DNA of 64,000 nt from assembly GCA_903642235.1 (NCBI GenBank), contig CAHJWL010000010.1, positions 1 through 64,000 on the forward strand, read 5' to 3'. The position numbers and the translations under genes are program-made. The notes beneath the pieces were generated by a model. That model ran no database searches and was not told where the DNA came from. It saw nothing but the letters and a program-made list of their open reading frames with translations. Of the stretch, positions 17,506 to 27,933 are shown piece after piece. Every line of letters starts with the position of its first letter. Positions within the stretch are counted from its first letter, which is position 1. Source of the DNA: Acidobacteriaceae bacterium. Lineage in GTDB: Bacteria > Acidobacteriota > Terriglobia > Terriglobales > Acidobacteriaceae.

Positions 17506-18777
17506 TTACGCCCGCGCCTCTGTAGGAGCCTCTACCAGGTCAAACGGTCGCCAGAGCGCGATGGCGAAAAGCACGAGCAGCACGAGGCATTTCACCTGAC
17601 CTCCGAAACTGAGTCCATGATGAATTAACTCGGGAATAAATGCGAGCAGAATGCCAAAACACCCCAGGACTACCTTCAGAACCATTGAAATCTCACCCGT
17701 CCGCGAAGCGTCTATTGCCAGCAGCACGAAAAGAGCGAACGGCAGAAGAAGATGGAGAAGCGTGTATTCGAAGGATGTCGGCGGCAAAAGAATCGAAGCT
17801 ACAGTCAGGCAGAGAATCTGATTCAGCAACGGAAGCCTGATGATTCGGGAAAAGAAGAGTGCTGTTCCGGCCAGGGCGGCAGTCGCTAGGTATATCGGTA
17901 AAAGGTGATCCAGTCGCGCAGTCGTCGGAACAGGTCGTATTAACAATTTGATAAGTGCAAATAAGGAGTGATCGGCTCCGATTTCTGGTCGGATATGAAG
18001 CATATACAAGAATCGAAATAGGTTTAAGCCGGTGCTGATGTTTGTCCACGAGCTATGGACATCAGGGTCTACCAACCAAAGTGACACAAGCGTTGTTGCT
18101 ACAAGAACTAAGAAGGCAAGGCCAATCTGCTTGAATTGCTTTCTGCTCAGGAACAGTCCTAGGTAGACAAAAGGAAATACCTTCATAGCCGCTGCAACGC
18201 CAAAACAAGCTGCTGCAGAGTACCCTTTTCCGCGAAGAAATAATTCCAATCCGGTCGCGACGATGGCCCAGATGACTATCTCCATATTCGCCTGTTTGAG
18301 TGCAAACCACACCGGGTAGGAGCATAGGATGACAATCAACGGGAAGGCTAAAGCATCCCCTATGGGAACGCCTCGCTTCAGAAGGTGACGGGTCAGCCAT
18401 AAGCTTGCCAGAAGGAAAGCTGAGGCCCCCAGGAAGAGAAAGGTGAAGAGAGAATGCGCCGGAAGAAGGTAGAAGGCTTTATAAACGACCGCTACTGGCG
18501 CCGGATACATGAAAGGAAGATTGCTGCTGTAATGAAAGAAGTGATCGGAATGGAAAAACTGAAAGCGTCCTCTAAAGGCGACGAAATCAGGAAAATATTC
18601 TTCAAACAAAGGCTCCCAGTAGGGGGCGTAATGCAACTGGTAAATGCGCCGCGCAATGATTTCGACGAAGAAGCAAATGCTCATCAGTCCCGTCAGGAGT
18701 GCGGCAAATTGATAGAGGAACGGCGGCAATACTCTTTGACTCTCTTCAGAAGTTCGCAACACGCTCATCTCCGTCAA
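17506..18777 (-). CDS. GT87-like integral membrane glycosyltransferase (DUF2029)
   Basis: A polytopic membrane protein of 423 residues with about ten hydrophobic segments. Motifs DFVAFRGRFQFF, MYPAPVAVVYKAFY, LKQANMEIVIWAIV and MKVFPFVYLGLFLSRKQ match the polyprenyl-phosphate-sugar-dependent GT87 (PimE-like) family. It is clearly related to the plus-strand gene at 20880 (SYPAPVALVYNVF, DRGNMEILVWIAL, LKLFPFVYLGLFLS), so the two are paralogues. The DNA is visibly AT-richer than its neighbours (for example 17930-18060), a sign of transfer. It starts 17 bases after the GT2 stop and probably forms one transcript with GT2 and the RmlC-like gene. Confidence 0.8.
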   Translation of the reverse strand: MTEMSVLRTSEESQRVLPPFLYQFAALLTGLMSICFFVEIIARRIYQLHYAPYWEPLFEEYFPDFVAFRGRFQFFHSDHFFHYSSNLPFMYPAPVAVVYKAFYLLPAHSLFTFLFLGASAFLLASLWLTRHLLKRGVPIGDALAFPLIVILCSYPVWFALKQANMEIVIWAIVATGLELFLRGKGYSAAACFGVAAAMKVFPFVYLGLFLSRKQFKQIGLAFLVLVATTLVSLWLVDPDVHSSWTNISTGLNLFRFLYMLHIRPEIGADHSLFALIKLLIRPVPTTARLDHLLPIYLATAALAGTALFFSRIIRLPLLNQILCLTVASILLPPTSFEYTLLHLLLPFALFVLLAIDASRTGEISMVLKVVLGCFGILLAFIPELIHHGLSFGGQVKCLVLLVLFAIALWRPFDLVEAPTEARA

Positions 18778-18794
18778 AGTATTCAGATAGTAAG

Positions 18795-19748
18795 TCAGTC
18801 CAGATCATGCAACTCCCGCTCCACGATACTGAGTGACTTGTTCTTCATCTGCAGGTACATGCGCCCCAGATACTCGCCGATAATGCCAAGCAGCATCGCA
18901 TTAATCCCCAGCGAGGCAAGGATCAGCACCGTCGTCGTCGTAAATCCGGCCGGCGCGCGGAATCCCACCGTAAAGTACGCCAGAATATAGCCCACACTCG
19001 CCAGCACCGTCAGCGCGGAGATCGCCAGCCCAAGGTACGTCGCCATCCGCAGAGGCACCACGGACTGGTTGATAATACCGTCGAGCGCCAGCTTGATATT
19101 GTCGTAAAACGAGAACTTGGACTCCCCCACCGCCCGCGCCCGTCGCGCATAATCAAGACCCGTCTGCTGAAATCCGAGTGTGGCGATCGTCCCGCGCAGA
19201 TACGGGCTGGGCTCACCGATGCGCCGCAGCTCCTCGATCACCCGCCGGCTGATCAGCCGAAAGTCCCCCGCGTCCCGCGGAATTGGATCCTCCGATAGAA
19301 AATCAACCAGCCAGTAGAACACCTTCCGGGCCAGCGTCCACCGCGTCGACTCCAGCCGCGACTTCCGCACTCCGTACACCACATCCGACCCGGCCTGCCA
19401 GCGCGCCAGAAACTCCGGAATCATCTCCGGCGGGTCCTGAAGATCGCAATCCAGCTGGATCGCCGCATCCCCCTTCGCCCGCAGATACGCCGTCAAAATC
19501 GACCGCTGGTAGCCGAAGTTCCGCGAAAACCGGAACGCCCGTACCCGCGCATCCTGTCGCGCCAGCTCCCGCAACAGCTGCGGCGTCCCGTCGCCCGAAT
19601 GGTTGTCGGTAAACACAAACTCGAAATCATACTGCTCGGCAAGCGGATCGATCACGGCTCGGACAGCAGGATAAAAAAGCGGAATATTGTCGGCCTCGTT
19701 GTAAACAGGAACGACGAGAGAGACCAGGGGTTTACGGTTAGTTGTCAC
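18795..19748 (-). CDS. GT2 family glycosyltransferase, polyprenyl-phosphate sugar synthase type (GtrB/DPM1-like)
   Basis: The GTG at 19748 is the best start: AGGA lies seven bases upstream and the product then begins MTTNRKPLVSLVVPVYNEAD as in the family (317 aa). GT-A motifs visible are VVPVYNEADNIP, FTDNHSGDGT, LDCDLQDPPEMIPEF (the DxD metal site) and RDAGDFRLISRRV. Two C-terminal membrane helices (LGLAISALTVLASVGYILAY and TTVLILASLGINAMLLGIIG) anchor it, as in GtrB. It would load a sugar onto undecaprenyl phosphate, the donor used by GT87-type enzymes, which fits the next gene. It is divergent from the epimerase gene at 19925. Confidence 0.88.
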   Translation of the reverse strand: MTTNRKPLVSLVVPVYNEADNIPLFYPAVRAVIDPLAEQYDFEFVFTDNHSGDGTPQLLRELARQDARVRAFRFSRNFGYQRSILTAYLRAKGDAAIQLDCDLQDPPEMIPEFLARWQAGSDVVYGVRKSRLESTRWTLARKVFYWLVDFLSEDPIPRDAGDFRLISRRVIEELRRIGEPSPYLRGTIATLGFQQTGLDYARRARAVGESKFSFYDNIKLALDGIINQSVVPLRMATYLGLAISALTVLASVGYILAYFTVGFRAPAGFTTTTVLILASLGINAMLLGIIGEYLGRMYLQMKNKSLSIVERELHDLD

Positions 19749-19924
19749 CAGAGAATCCTGCTTTCTACGACCGCTCTGCCAGATTGTCGCAGAAATCGCC
19801 GCTACTCCCACGCAGAAACCCGAAGCCCGAAGCCATGTCTGAACCCGGCCGCTTCCCTCCAGGCCGCCGTCCCGCCCTGCGCCTGACCGCGGCCTCACGG
19901 GTACACTCTCAACCAGACCTCACC

Positions 19925-20824
19925 ATGCAGCGTGTCATCCTCACAGGCGGCAACGGATTCGTCGGCTCGCACCTCGTCAGGACACTCGTCGCCGGCGGCG
20001 TCGAGGTCCACGCCGTCGCCAACGAGGACCACCAGAAGCTCAGGACGATCCTTCCCGCGGAGCACATCCACGCCGTTCGCCAGAGCCCCTATGCCGCCGC
20101 CGAACTCGTCACCCGGCTTGAGCCCGACGCCATCTTCCATCTCGCCGCCGTCTACGAAGAACCGCTCAGCATCGAGTGCGTACAGGAGATGGTGGACGGC
20201 AATCTGGCGCTCGGCACGGCTCTGCTCTTCGGCGCCTCCCGCTGCCCCAAGCCAGCCGTCTTCATCAACACCGGCACGTATTGGCAGTTCGACACCGACG
20301 GCCAGTACGCGCCGAACACCGTCTACGCCGCCACCAAACAGGCCTTCCAGGACCTGCTCCTCTTCTATGAACGCAAGGGCTTCGTCTCGGCCGTCACGCT
20401 CATCCTCTACGACACCTTTGGCCGCGGCGACACTCGCTCCAAGCTCTGGGCCTATCTGCTCTCGCTCCCTCCGGGTACGCCGGTCGATCTCTCGGACGGT
20501 CAGCAGTCAATCGAACTCGTCGCCATCGAGGATGTCGTCGAGGCCTTTCTGCAGGCCGCGCGCCTGCTCGCCTCCGGCACACCGCTCGCGCCCCTCTACA
20601 GCGTGCAGGCCGCGTCGCGTGGAAACCTCCGGCAAATGGTCGAAGAGTTGAACCGCCGCGCAGATCTCAGGCTCGATCTCCGCTGGGGCGCGAAACCCTA
20701 CTGGGAAGGCCAGGTGCTCGAGCCCTGGAGCGGCCCGCAGCTTCCTGGCTGGTCGCCCCGCATCCCCGTCCTCGACGCTCTCGTCGACCTGGCGCGGGAT
20801 CGCCCGCACGCCCGTCGTCCGTAG
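19925..20824 (+). CDS. NAD-dependent epimerase/dehydratase family protein
   Basis: Extended SDR of 299 residues when started at ATG 19925, where MQRVILTGGNGFVGSHLVRTL gives the Rossmann GxxGxxG motif at the expected distance from the N-terminus. The upstream part of the open frame overlaps the divergent GT2 gene and is not conserved. The catalytic tyrosine and lysine are in YAATKQAF; the serine is replaced by Thr in FINTGTYW. The protein would act on a nucleotide sugar (dehydration, epimerisation or reduction); the substrate is not shown. The GT87-like gene follows 55 bases later across a small tandem repeat. Confidence 0.82.
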   Translation: MQRVILTGGNGFVGSHLVRTLVAGGVEVHAVANEDHQKLRTILPAEHIHAVRQSPYAAAELVTRLEPDAIFHLAAVYEEPLSIECVQEMVDGNLALGTALLFGASRCPKPAVFINTGTYWQFDTDGQYAPNTVYAATKQAFQDLLLFYERKGFVSAVTLILYDTFGRGDTRSKLWAYLLSLPPGTPVDLSDGQQSIELVAIEDVVEAFLQAARLLASGTPLAPLYSVQAASRGNLRQMVEELNRRADLRLDLRWGAKPYWEGQVLEPWSGPQLPGWSPRIPVLDALVDLARDRPHARRP

Positions 20825-20830
20825 AGCGGC

Positions 20831-20872
20831 TGCCGTGTAAGGGCTGCCGTGTAAGGCCTCCCGTGTAAGGAT
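20831..20872. repeat. Three tandem 14-base units between epimerase and GT87-like genes
   Basis: TGCCGTGTAAGGGC, TGCCGTGTAAGGCC and TCCCGTGTAAGGAT follow one another, filling most of the 55-base gap. Each unit holds TAAGG, so the array may set the ribosome binding site (TAAGGATAG) of the next gene; copy number could affect spacing from the preceding stop codon. Confidence 0.7.
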
Positions 20873-20879
20873 AGACCGC

Positions 20880-22223
20880 ATGCAAGATCGCATTCCGCCC
20901 GGAACCCCTGCGGGCGCACACCCCAACCCATCCCCGGGCCTGCCTCCAGAGGTGCGCAACGTCTGGCTCACGATCCTGCTCCTCGGCGGCGGCAGCGTCC
21001 TCTACTGCCTGCTTGGCCAGCTTCTAACTCATCGCTCATTCGGCGATCTCTTTCCGCTCTCGTCAGACCAGCAGCGCTTCGGCGACTTCACGATCTACTG
21101 GCACAAGTTCGACCTCATTCACACCGCCGCCTTCTTCACCACCGGCTTCCCATTCTCGTATCCCGCCCCTGTCGCGCTGGTATACAACGTCTTTCTGCAT
21201 CACGTCGGCCCGCATCCGCTGCTCGCATTCATTCCCTTCAGTGTGCTCGCTCTGCTGGTACCGGCCATCTGGTTCGGCAGGGCGCTCTCGCGTCATGGAC
21301 TCTCCGCCCTCGCAGCCTCTCTCTTTGCCGCCACGCTGTTCCTCTTCGCCTGGCCCGCCATCCTCGTCATCGATCGCGGCAACATGGAGATCCTCGTCTG
21401 GATCGCGCTTCTCGCAGCCACCTGGGCCTACAGCACCGGTAAAGGCTACCTGGCCGCGGCTCTCTTCGGCCTCGCCGCCTCGCTCAAGCTCTTCCCATTC
21501 GTCTACCTGGGCCTCTTTCTCTCCACGCGCGAGTACCGCAAGCTGCTCTTCGGAGCCGCCGTCTTCTTTGTCCTCTCCCTCGCCGCCCTTGCATCACTCG
21601 GGCCGTCCGTTCCCGCCGCCTTCGCCGGTATCGCCAACGGTCTCGCGTTCTTCCGGATGGAGTACATGGCGCAATGGCATCCACAGGAAAATGGCGTCGA
21701 ACACTCCCTGTTCTCGCTGATCAAAGCCGTCATGGTCTGGTTCGGCCACTCCTACCTCTTCCACCGCAGCGTTGCGGTCTATCTTGCCTCGACCGCCATC
21801 CTCGGCCTGCTTCTGTACACCTTTCGCATCCGCCGCCTGCCTCTGATCAATCAGCTTCTCGCGCTATCCATCGCCTCGATCTACTTCACCGCCTTCTCCG
21901 GCGATGGCACCCTGCTGCACCTTTACTACGCCTTTGCGCTTCTGCTGTTTCTCGCCGTCCGCGCCCATCATGACCGCGTCACGATCCCCGGCCTGAACGC
22001 CGCGCTGCTCTCGCTTGCCGTTCTCGTCACTCCCCTCAGCTATCTCGTGGTGCGGCAGCAGCACTTTGAAGGACAGGTACGCTCGCTGCTCCTCGGCTAC
22101 CTTCTAGTTGTCACCCTGCGCTACGGCTTCGGACCATCCCTTGATGAGAGCATCCGCACCCGCGAGCCTCTCTTCAGCGCCATCGCTCTTCCTTCTTCAA
22201 CGCCCGCAGGGGAGCGGCTCTAA
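20880..22223 (+). CDS. GT87-like integral membrane glycosyltransferase (DUF2029), second copy
   Basis: A polytopic protein of 447 residues, paralogue of the gene at 17506. It shares the DFTIYWHKFDLI start, SYPAPVALVYNVF, IDRGNMEILVWIAL and SLKLFPFVYLGLFLSTREY. The acidic and Tyr/Trp residues of the first periplasmic loop are those expected to hold the catalytic base in GT87/GT-C enzymes. Unlike its paralogue, it has the GC-rich codon use of the rest of the window. It probably forms an operon with the epimerase. Its last four bases overlap those of the convergent RmlD-like gene (22220-22223). Confidence 0.8.
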   Translation: MQDRIPPGTPAGAHPNPSPGLPPEVRNVWLTILLLGGGSVLYCLLGQLLTHRSFGDLFPLSSDQQRFGDFTIYWHKFDLIHTAAFFTTGFPFSYPAPVALVYNVFLHHVGPHPLLAFIPFSVLALLVPAIWFGRALSRHGLSALAASLFAATLFLFAWPAILVIDRGNMEILVWIALLAATWAYSTGKGYLAAALFGLAASLKLFPFVYLGLFLSTREYRKLLFGAAVFFVLSLAALASLGPSVPAAFAGIANGLAFFRMEYMAQWHPQENGVEHSLFSLIKAVMVWFGHSYLFHRSVAVYLASTAILGLLLYTFRIRRLPLINQLLALSIASIYFTAFSGDGTLLHLYYAFALLLFLAVRAHHDRVTIPGLNAALLSLAVLVTPLSYLVVRQQHFEGQVRSLLLGYLLVVTLRYGFGPSLDESIRTREPLFSAIALPSSTPAGERL

Positions 22224-23239
22224 GCTCGTACCTCCGCCAGAAACGCCCGCAGTTCGCCCGCGCAGTCTTCAATCGCCTCCGGCACCGTCCGCATCCGCAG
22301 CTGTGGATAGAGCGACCGCAGCTTCGTTGTCGCCAGACCCGCCGCCAGCGGTCGCGCTGCCCGCTGCCCCAGCTCCGCCGTCGAGACGCCCTCAAGCAGC
22401 GTCGGATCCAGCTGCAGAGCCGCTGCAATCCGCTCCGCAAACTCCAGCCGCCCCAGCAGCTCCGGCCCACACACATGAAAGATGCCTGACGCCCCGCACT
22501 CCACCAGGCCGAGCGCCGCCGCAATCAGATCCAGGTTGTAGGTTGGTGTCGACACCTGATCCGCCGGCACCCGCATACGCGTCCCCGTCGCTAGACTTCG
22601 CATCAGGCTGTACAGATAGTTCTTCTGCCGCGCATCCGGGCCGTAGACCACCGTCGTCCGCAGCACCAGTGCTCCCGCGCACGCAGCCAGTACCGCCTCC
22701 TCCCCCGCCAGCTTGCTCCTGCCATATACACTCAGCGGCTGCATCAAAGCCGTCTCCTCATACGGTCCGGAATGATCCGCCGCGCCATCAAAGACATACT
22801 CGGTCGAGAAGTACACGAACGGCAGCGCCCGTCGCTGTGCATACGCCGCCAGCACCCCCGGTCCGCGCGCGTTCGTCCGGAACGCCAGCTCCGGCTGGTC
22901 CTCGCACGCATCGACCGCCGTCATCCCTGCGACACAGTAGATGCTGTCCAGCGCGTAGCCATCAAAGAGAGCCGCCGCCTCTTCAAGAGTTGCCAGCTCG
23001 GCAAAATCCAGATGCACCCATCCCTCGCGTGCGTGCCGTGTCGTCGCAACCGCCGCCTCCGGCCCTCGCGTGTCTCGCAAAACCCGCAGCATCTGTGTCC
23101 CAACCTGCCCCGTAGCCCCTGCCAGAAGTGTTCGTGCCTGCACCGTCGCAACCTCGTCCGATCGAGGCGCCAGGAGATCTCGTCCTTGCATGCCGATCTC
23201 GATCTCGTCCATCCTACCCGCACACCGGCCCCGCGCCAT
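22220..23239 (-). CDS. RmlD-like sugar nucleotide reductase
   Basis: A short-chain dehydrogenase of the RmlD substrate-binding family. The Rossmann motif LLAGATGQVGTQMLRVL starts about 38 residues in, later than usual, so the true start may be the ATG at 23212 or 23191 rather than 23239. VAGMTAVDACEDQPELAF and FVYFSTEYVFDG are the strand-4/5 motifs, and VYGRSKLAGEEAVL carries the catalytic Tyr and Lys. RmlD reduces dTDP-4-keto-rhamnose. Together with the RmlC-like epimerase this suggests deoxyhexose synthesis in the cluster, but the genes are not contiguous and RmlA/RmlB are not here. Confidence 0.82.
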   Translation of the reverse strand: MARGRCAGRMDEIEIGMQGRDLLAPRSDEVATVQARTLLAGATGQVGTQMLRVLRDTRGPEAAVATTRHAREGWVHLDFAELATLEEAAALFDGYALDSIYCVAGMTAVDACEDQPELAFRTNARGPGVLAAYAQRRALPFVYFSTEYVFDGAADHSGPYEETALMQPLSVYGRSKLAGEEAVLAACAGALVLRTTVVYGPDARQKNYLYSLMRSLATGTRMRVPADQVSTPTYNLDLIAAALGLVECGASGIFHVCGPELLGRLEFAERIAAALQLDPTLLEGVSTAELGQRAARPLAAGLATTKLRSLYPQLRMRTVPEAIEDCAGELRAFLAEVRA

Positions 23240-23333
23240 CCCCCACTCGCGCTATGCTCGCCAACTGAAAACGGCCGATCAGGGTGAAGCCTCTCGCTCC
23301 ATCCCTCACCGGCCGCCGTTCCGCATGGAACTT

Positions 23334-26060
<2,727 letters not shown>

Positions 26061-26583
26061 CTCGTCTCCCGCCCTCGCGTCCTGCTCGCCGCTCCTGGTG
26101 CAACGGCACTTGACCTACACGCCGTCTCAGTCGCCACTCCTGCCTGTCGCGGCTTGCCGAATGCCCTGAGGAGTAGATGTAGCCTTATAGCGAAGGTTAC
26201 ATAAAATATGATAGCGCAACACTCACATCTGGAGTGACTGCAATTCCACCGGCGTTCGCGATGCATCGTTCGGGATCGTCGCGGCGCCAGCCCGATCGCC
26301 AGCAGCCCCAACCCGCTCCCGCCGACCCCTACCCGCCGCGTTCCAGCCTCACTCGCATCGCGCGCTCGCGTTCCCGCAAAGTACGCCAGAGCCACCGCCG
26401 GGATGCAGGTCCTTCTCGCTTCAAAGCCTCTTCGGCAGAACGCAGCTGGTAGAGCCGCGACACCAGCGCTCCCTGTGAATCGCCGGCCAACACCAAGGGC
26501 GCAGCCTCCTCTGCCTTCATCAAAGCCAGATCAGGAGAGAGATCGCCGACATCAAACGAGATTCAGCAGCAAGAGGAGGAAGT
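26061..26583. other. Region between clpB and amidohydrolase; no convincing gene
   Basis: 523 bases. An AT-rich patch at 26185-26215 (around ATAAAATATGATAG) is the likely place of the clpB promoter, but no clean -35/-10 pair or HspR-type box could be fixed. A minus-strand frame at 26329-26523 encodes 64 residues (SRLYQLRSAEEALKREG and so on) of protein-like, helical composition but has no ribosome binding site and no recognisable family. On the right, AGAGGAGGAAGT is the ribosome binding site of the next gene. Confidence 0.5.
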
Positions 26584-27636
26584 GTGGCTCTCAAAATCAT
26601 CTGTCTCGAAGAACATGTCATCGATGCCGACCTGTCAAAGGCAGCAAAGCCTGAGGTCGCCCGTCGAGCGCCGTATATGTCTGGTCTGGGATCTGTCTTT
26701 CAGGACAGACCGAACCCCGAAACCGACACCCTGCCTCATCTCCAGGCGCCCGCACAGGCAGCGGAACTTGCAGCCGGACCCATCGCGGATCGTCTTGCCA
26801 CAATGGATGCGAACGGAATCGATATGCAGGTTCTCTCCCACAGCGATCTGGCCCAGGCCGCTCCCCGTGAACAGGCCGCGCAGCTCACCCGGGTGGCCAA
26901 TGACCGGGTCGCCGCGGCAGTCGCAGCCCATCCCGGTCGCTTTGCCGGCTTTTCCACCCTGCCCTGGCAGGATGTGGATGCCGCCGTCCGTGAACTGGAG
27001 CGCAGCTTCCACGACCTGGGAATGACCGCTACCCTGCTCTCTGGGTATCCGGCAGAAGAGGCTCTCCTCGACGACGCCCGGTACGCCCCGGTACTCGCGA
27101 AGTTGGATGAGCTCAAGGTCCCGCTCTACCTCCATCCCGGTCCTCCACTGCCGGCCGTGCAGCAGCCGTACTACAGCGGCTTCAACAAGGATGTGACCGC
27201 TCGCTTGTCACTGTACGGCTGGGGTTGGCACAACGAAGCAGGCATTCAGGTCCTCCGTCTTATCCTCTCCGGTGCTCTCGATCGCTACCCCGACCTTCGC
27301 ATCATCAGCGGTCATTGGGGCGAGATGGTGCCCTTCTTCCTGCAGCGCCTTGACGACGCGCTCCCGCGTGCTGTTACGGGCCTGCAGCGTTCCGTGAGCC
27401 AGACCTATCGCGACCAGGTCTTCGTCACGCCCAGCGGCATGCTCAACCTGCCGCACTTCAAATTCATCTATGAAGTCCTGGGTGCCGAGCGCATCCTGTT
27501 TGCCGTCGACTACCCCTACCTCACAATGACCGGCGCTCGTGCCTGGCTTGAAGCTCTCCCCGTAACGGAAAGCGAGCGGGAGATGATGGCGTACGGCAAC
27601 GCCGAACACCTGCTTCGCCTGAGCAGCGCCCACTAG
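26584..27636 (+). CDS. ACMSD-type amidohydrolase (resorcylate/dihydroxybenzoate decarboxylase-like)
   Basis: A 350-residue protein starting at GTG 26584 with a strong AGAGGAGGAAGT ahead of it. It matches the amidohydrolase_2 family: CLEEHVID is the N-terminal metal-binding stretch (Glu and His where others have HxH), VPLYLHPGPP holds the third ligand, ISGHWGEMVPFFLQRLDDAL the catalytic His-Glu region, and FAVDYPYL the final Asp. Relatives decarboxylate gamma-resorcylate or 2,3-dihydroxybenzoate without oxygen. The cytoplasmic substrate here is unknown. The last codons and stop lie in the first unit of an 18-base tandem repeat. Confidence 0.85.
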   Translation: MALKIICLEEHVIDADLSKAAKPEVARRAPYMSGLGSVFQDRPNPETDTLPHLQAPAQAAELAAGPIADRLATMDANGIDMQVLSHSDLAQAAPREQAAQLTRVANDRVAAAVAAHPGRFAGFSTLPWQDVDAAVRELERSFHDLGMTATLLSGYPAEEALLDDARYAPVLAKLDELKVPLYLHPGPPLPAVQQPYYSGFNKDVTARLSLYGWGWHNEAGIQVLRLILSGALDRYPDLRIISGHWGEMVPFFLQRLDDALPRAVTGLQRSVSQTYRDQVFVTPSGMLNLPHFKFIYEVLGAERILFAVDYPYLTMTGARAWLEALPVTESEREMMAYGNAEHLLRLSSAH

Positions 27637-27708
27637 CCGAGCAGCGCTCAAAAGCTGAGCAGCGTTCGGAAGCTGAGCAGCACCCGACAGCGCACCAGCA
27701 CCCGGTAG
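27619..27708 (+). repeat. Five imperfect 18-base tandem units spanning the stop codon
   Basis: Units CTGAGCAGCGCCCACTAG, CCGAGCAGCGCTCAAAAG, CTGAGCAGCGTTCGGAAG, CTGAGCAGCACCCGACAG and CGCACCAGCACCCGGTAG follow without gaps. The first encodes LSSAH plus the TAG stop of the amidohydrolase. Read past that stop, units 2-5 continue in frame (PSSAQK, LSSVRK, LSSTRQ, RTSTR) to the next TAG at 27708. Confidence 0.85.
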
Positions 27709-27933
27709 ACCATAGCGGTAACCCGGCCAAGAGCCCTGCCGGGAGGGGGACGGCCAGCGGCCGGCTCTCCCCTCTACTCGGTCACCCTGCAGCCGCTGGG
27801 AGTAGCACTACGCCTCCGGCGGCCGCTCCGTCTCCCTCCCACCAAAGTCGCACCCTCCGCACCCGGAAGTGGTCCCGACCGCAGCCCCTGGCTCCTCTAC
27901 GCTATCCAGACTGTCTGTCTGGAGCCAGTTGCC

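Noticed and set aside
14842-23239. Complete dTDP-rhamnose operon
   Set aside because: Only RmlC- and RmlD-like genes are present, apart from each other and on a region without RmlA and RmlB.
26329-26523. 64-codon minus-strand ORF upstream of clpB
   Set aside because: Protein-like composition but no ribosome site, no conserved motif and an uncertain start; kept only as a remark in the intergenic entry.
27619-27708. CRISPR-like 18-base array
   Set aside because: Units adjoin with no spacers and diverge; a simple tandem repeat that begins inside a gene.
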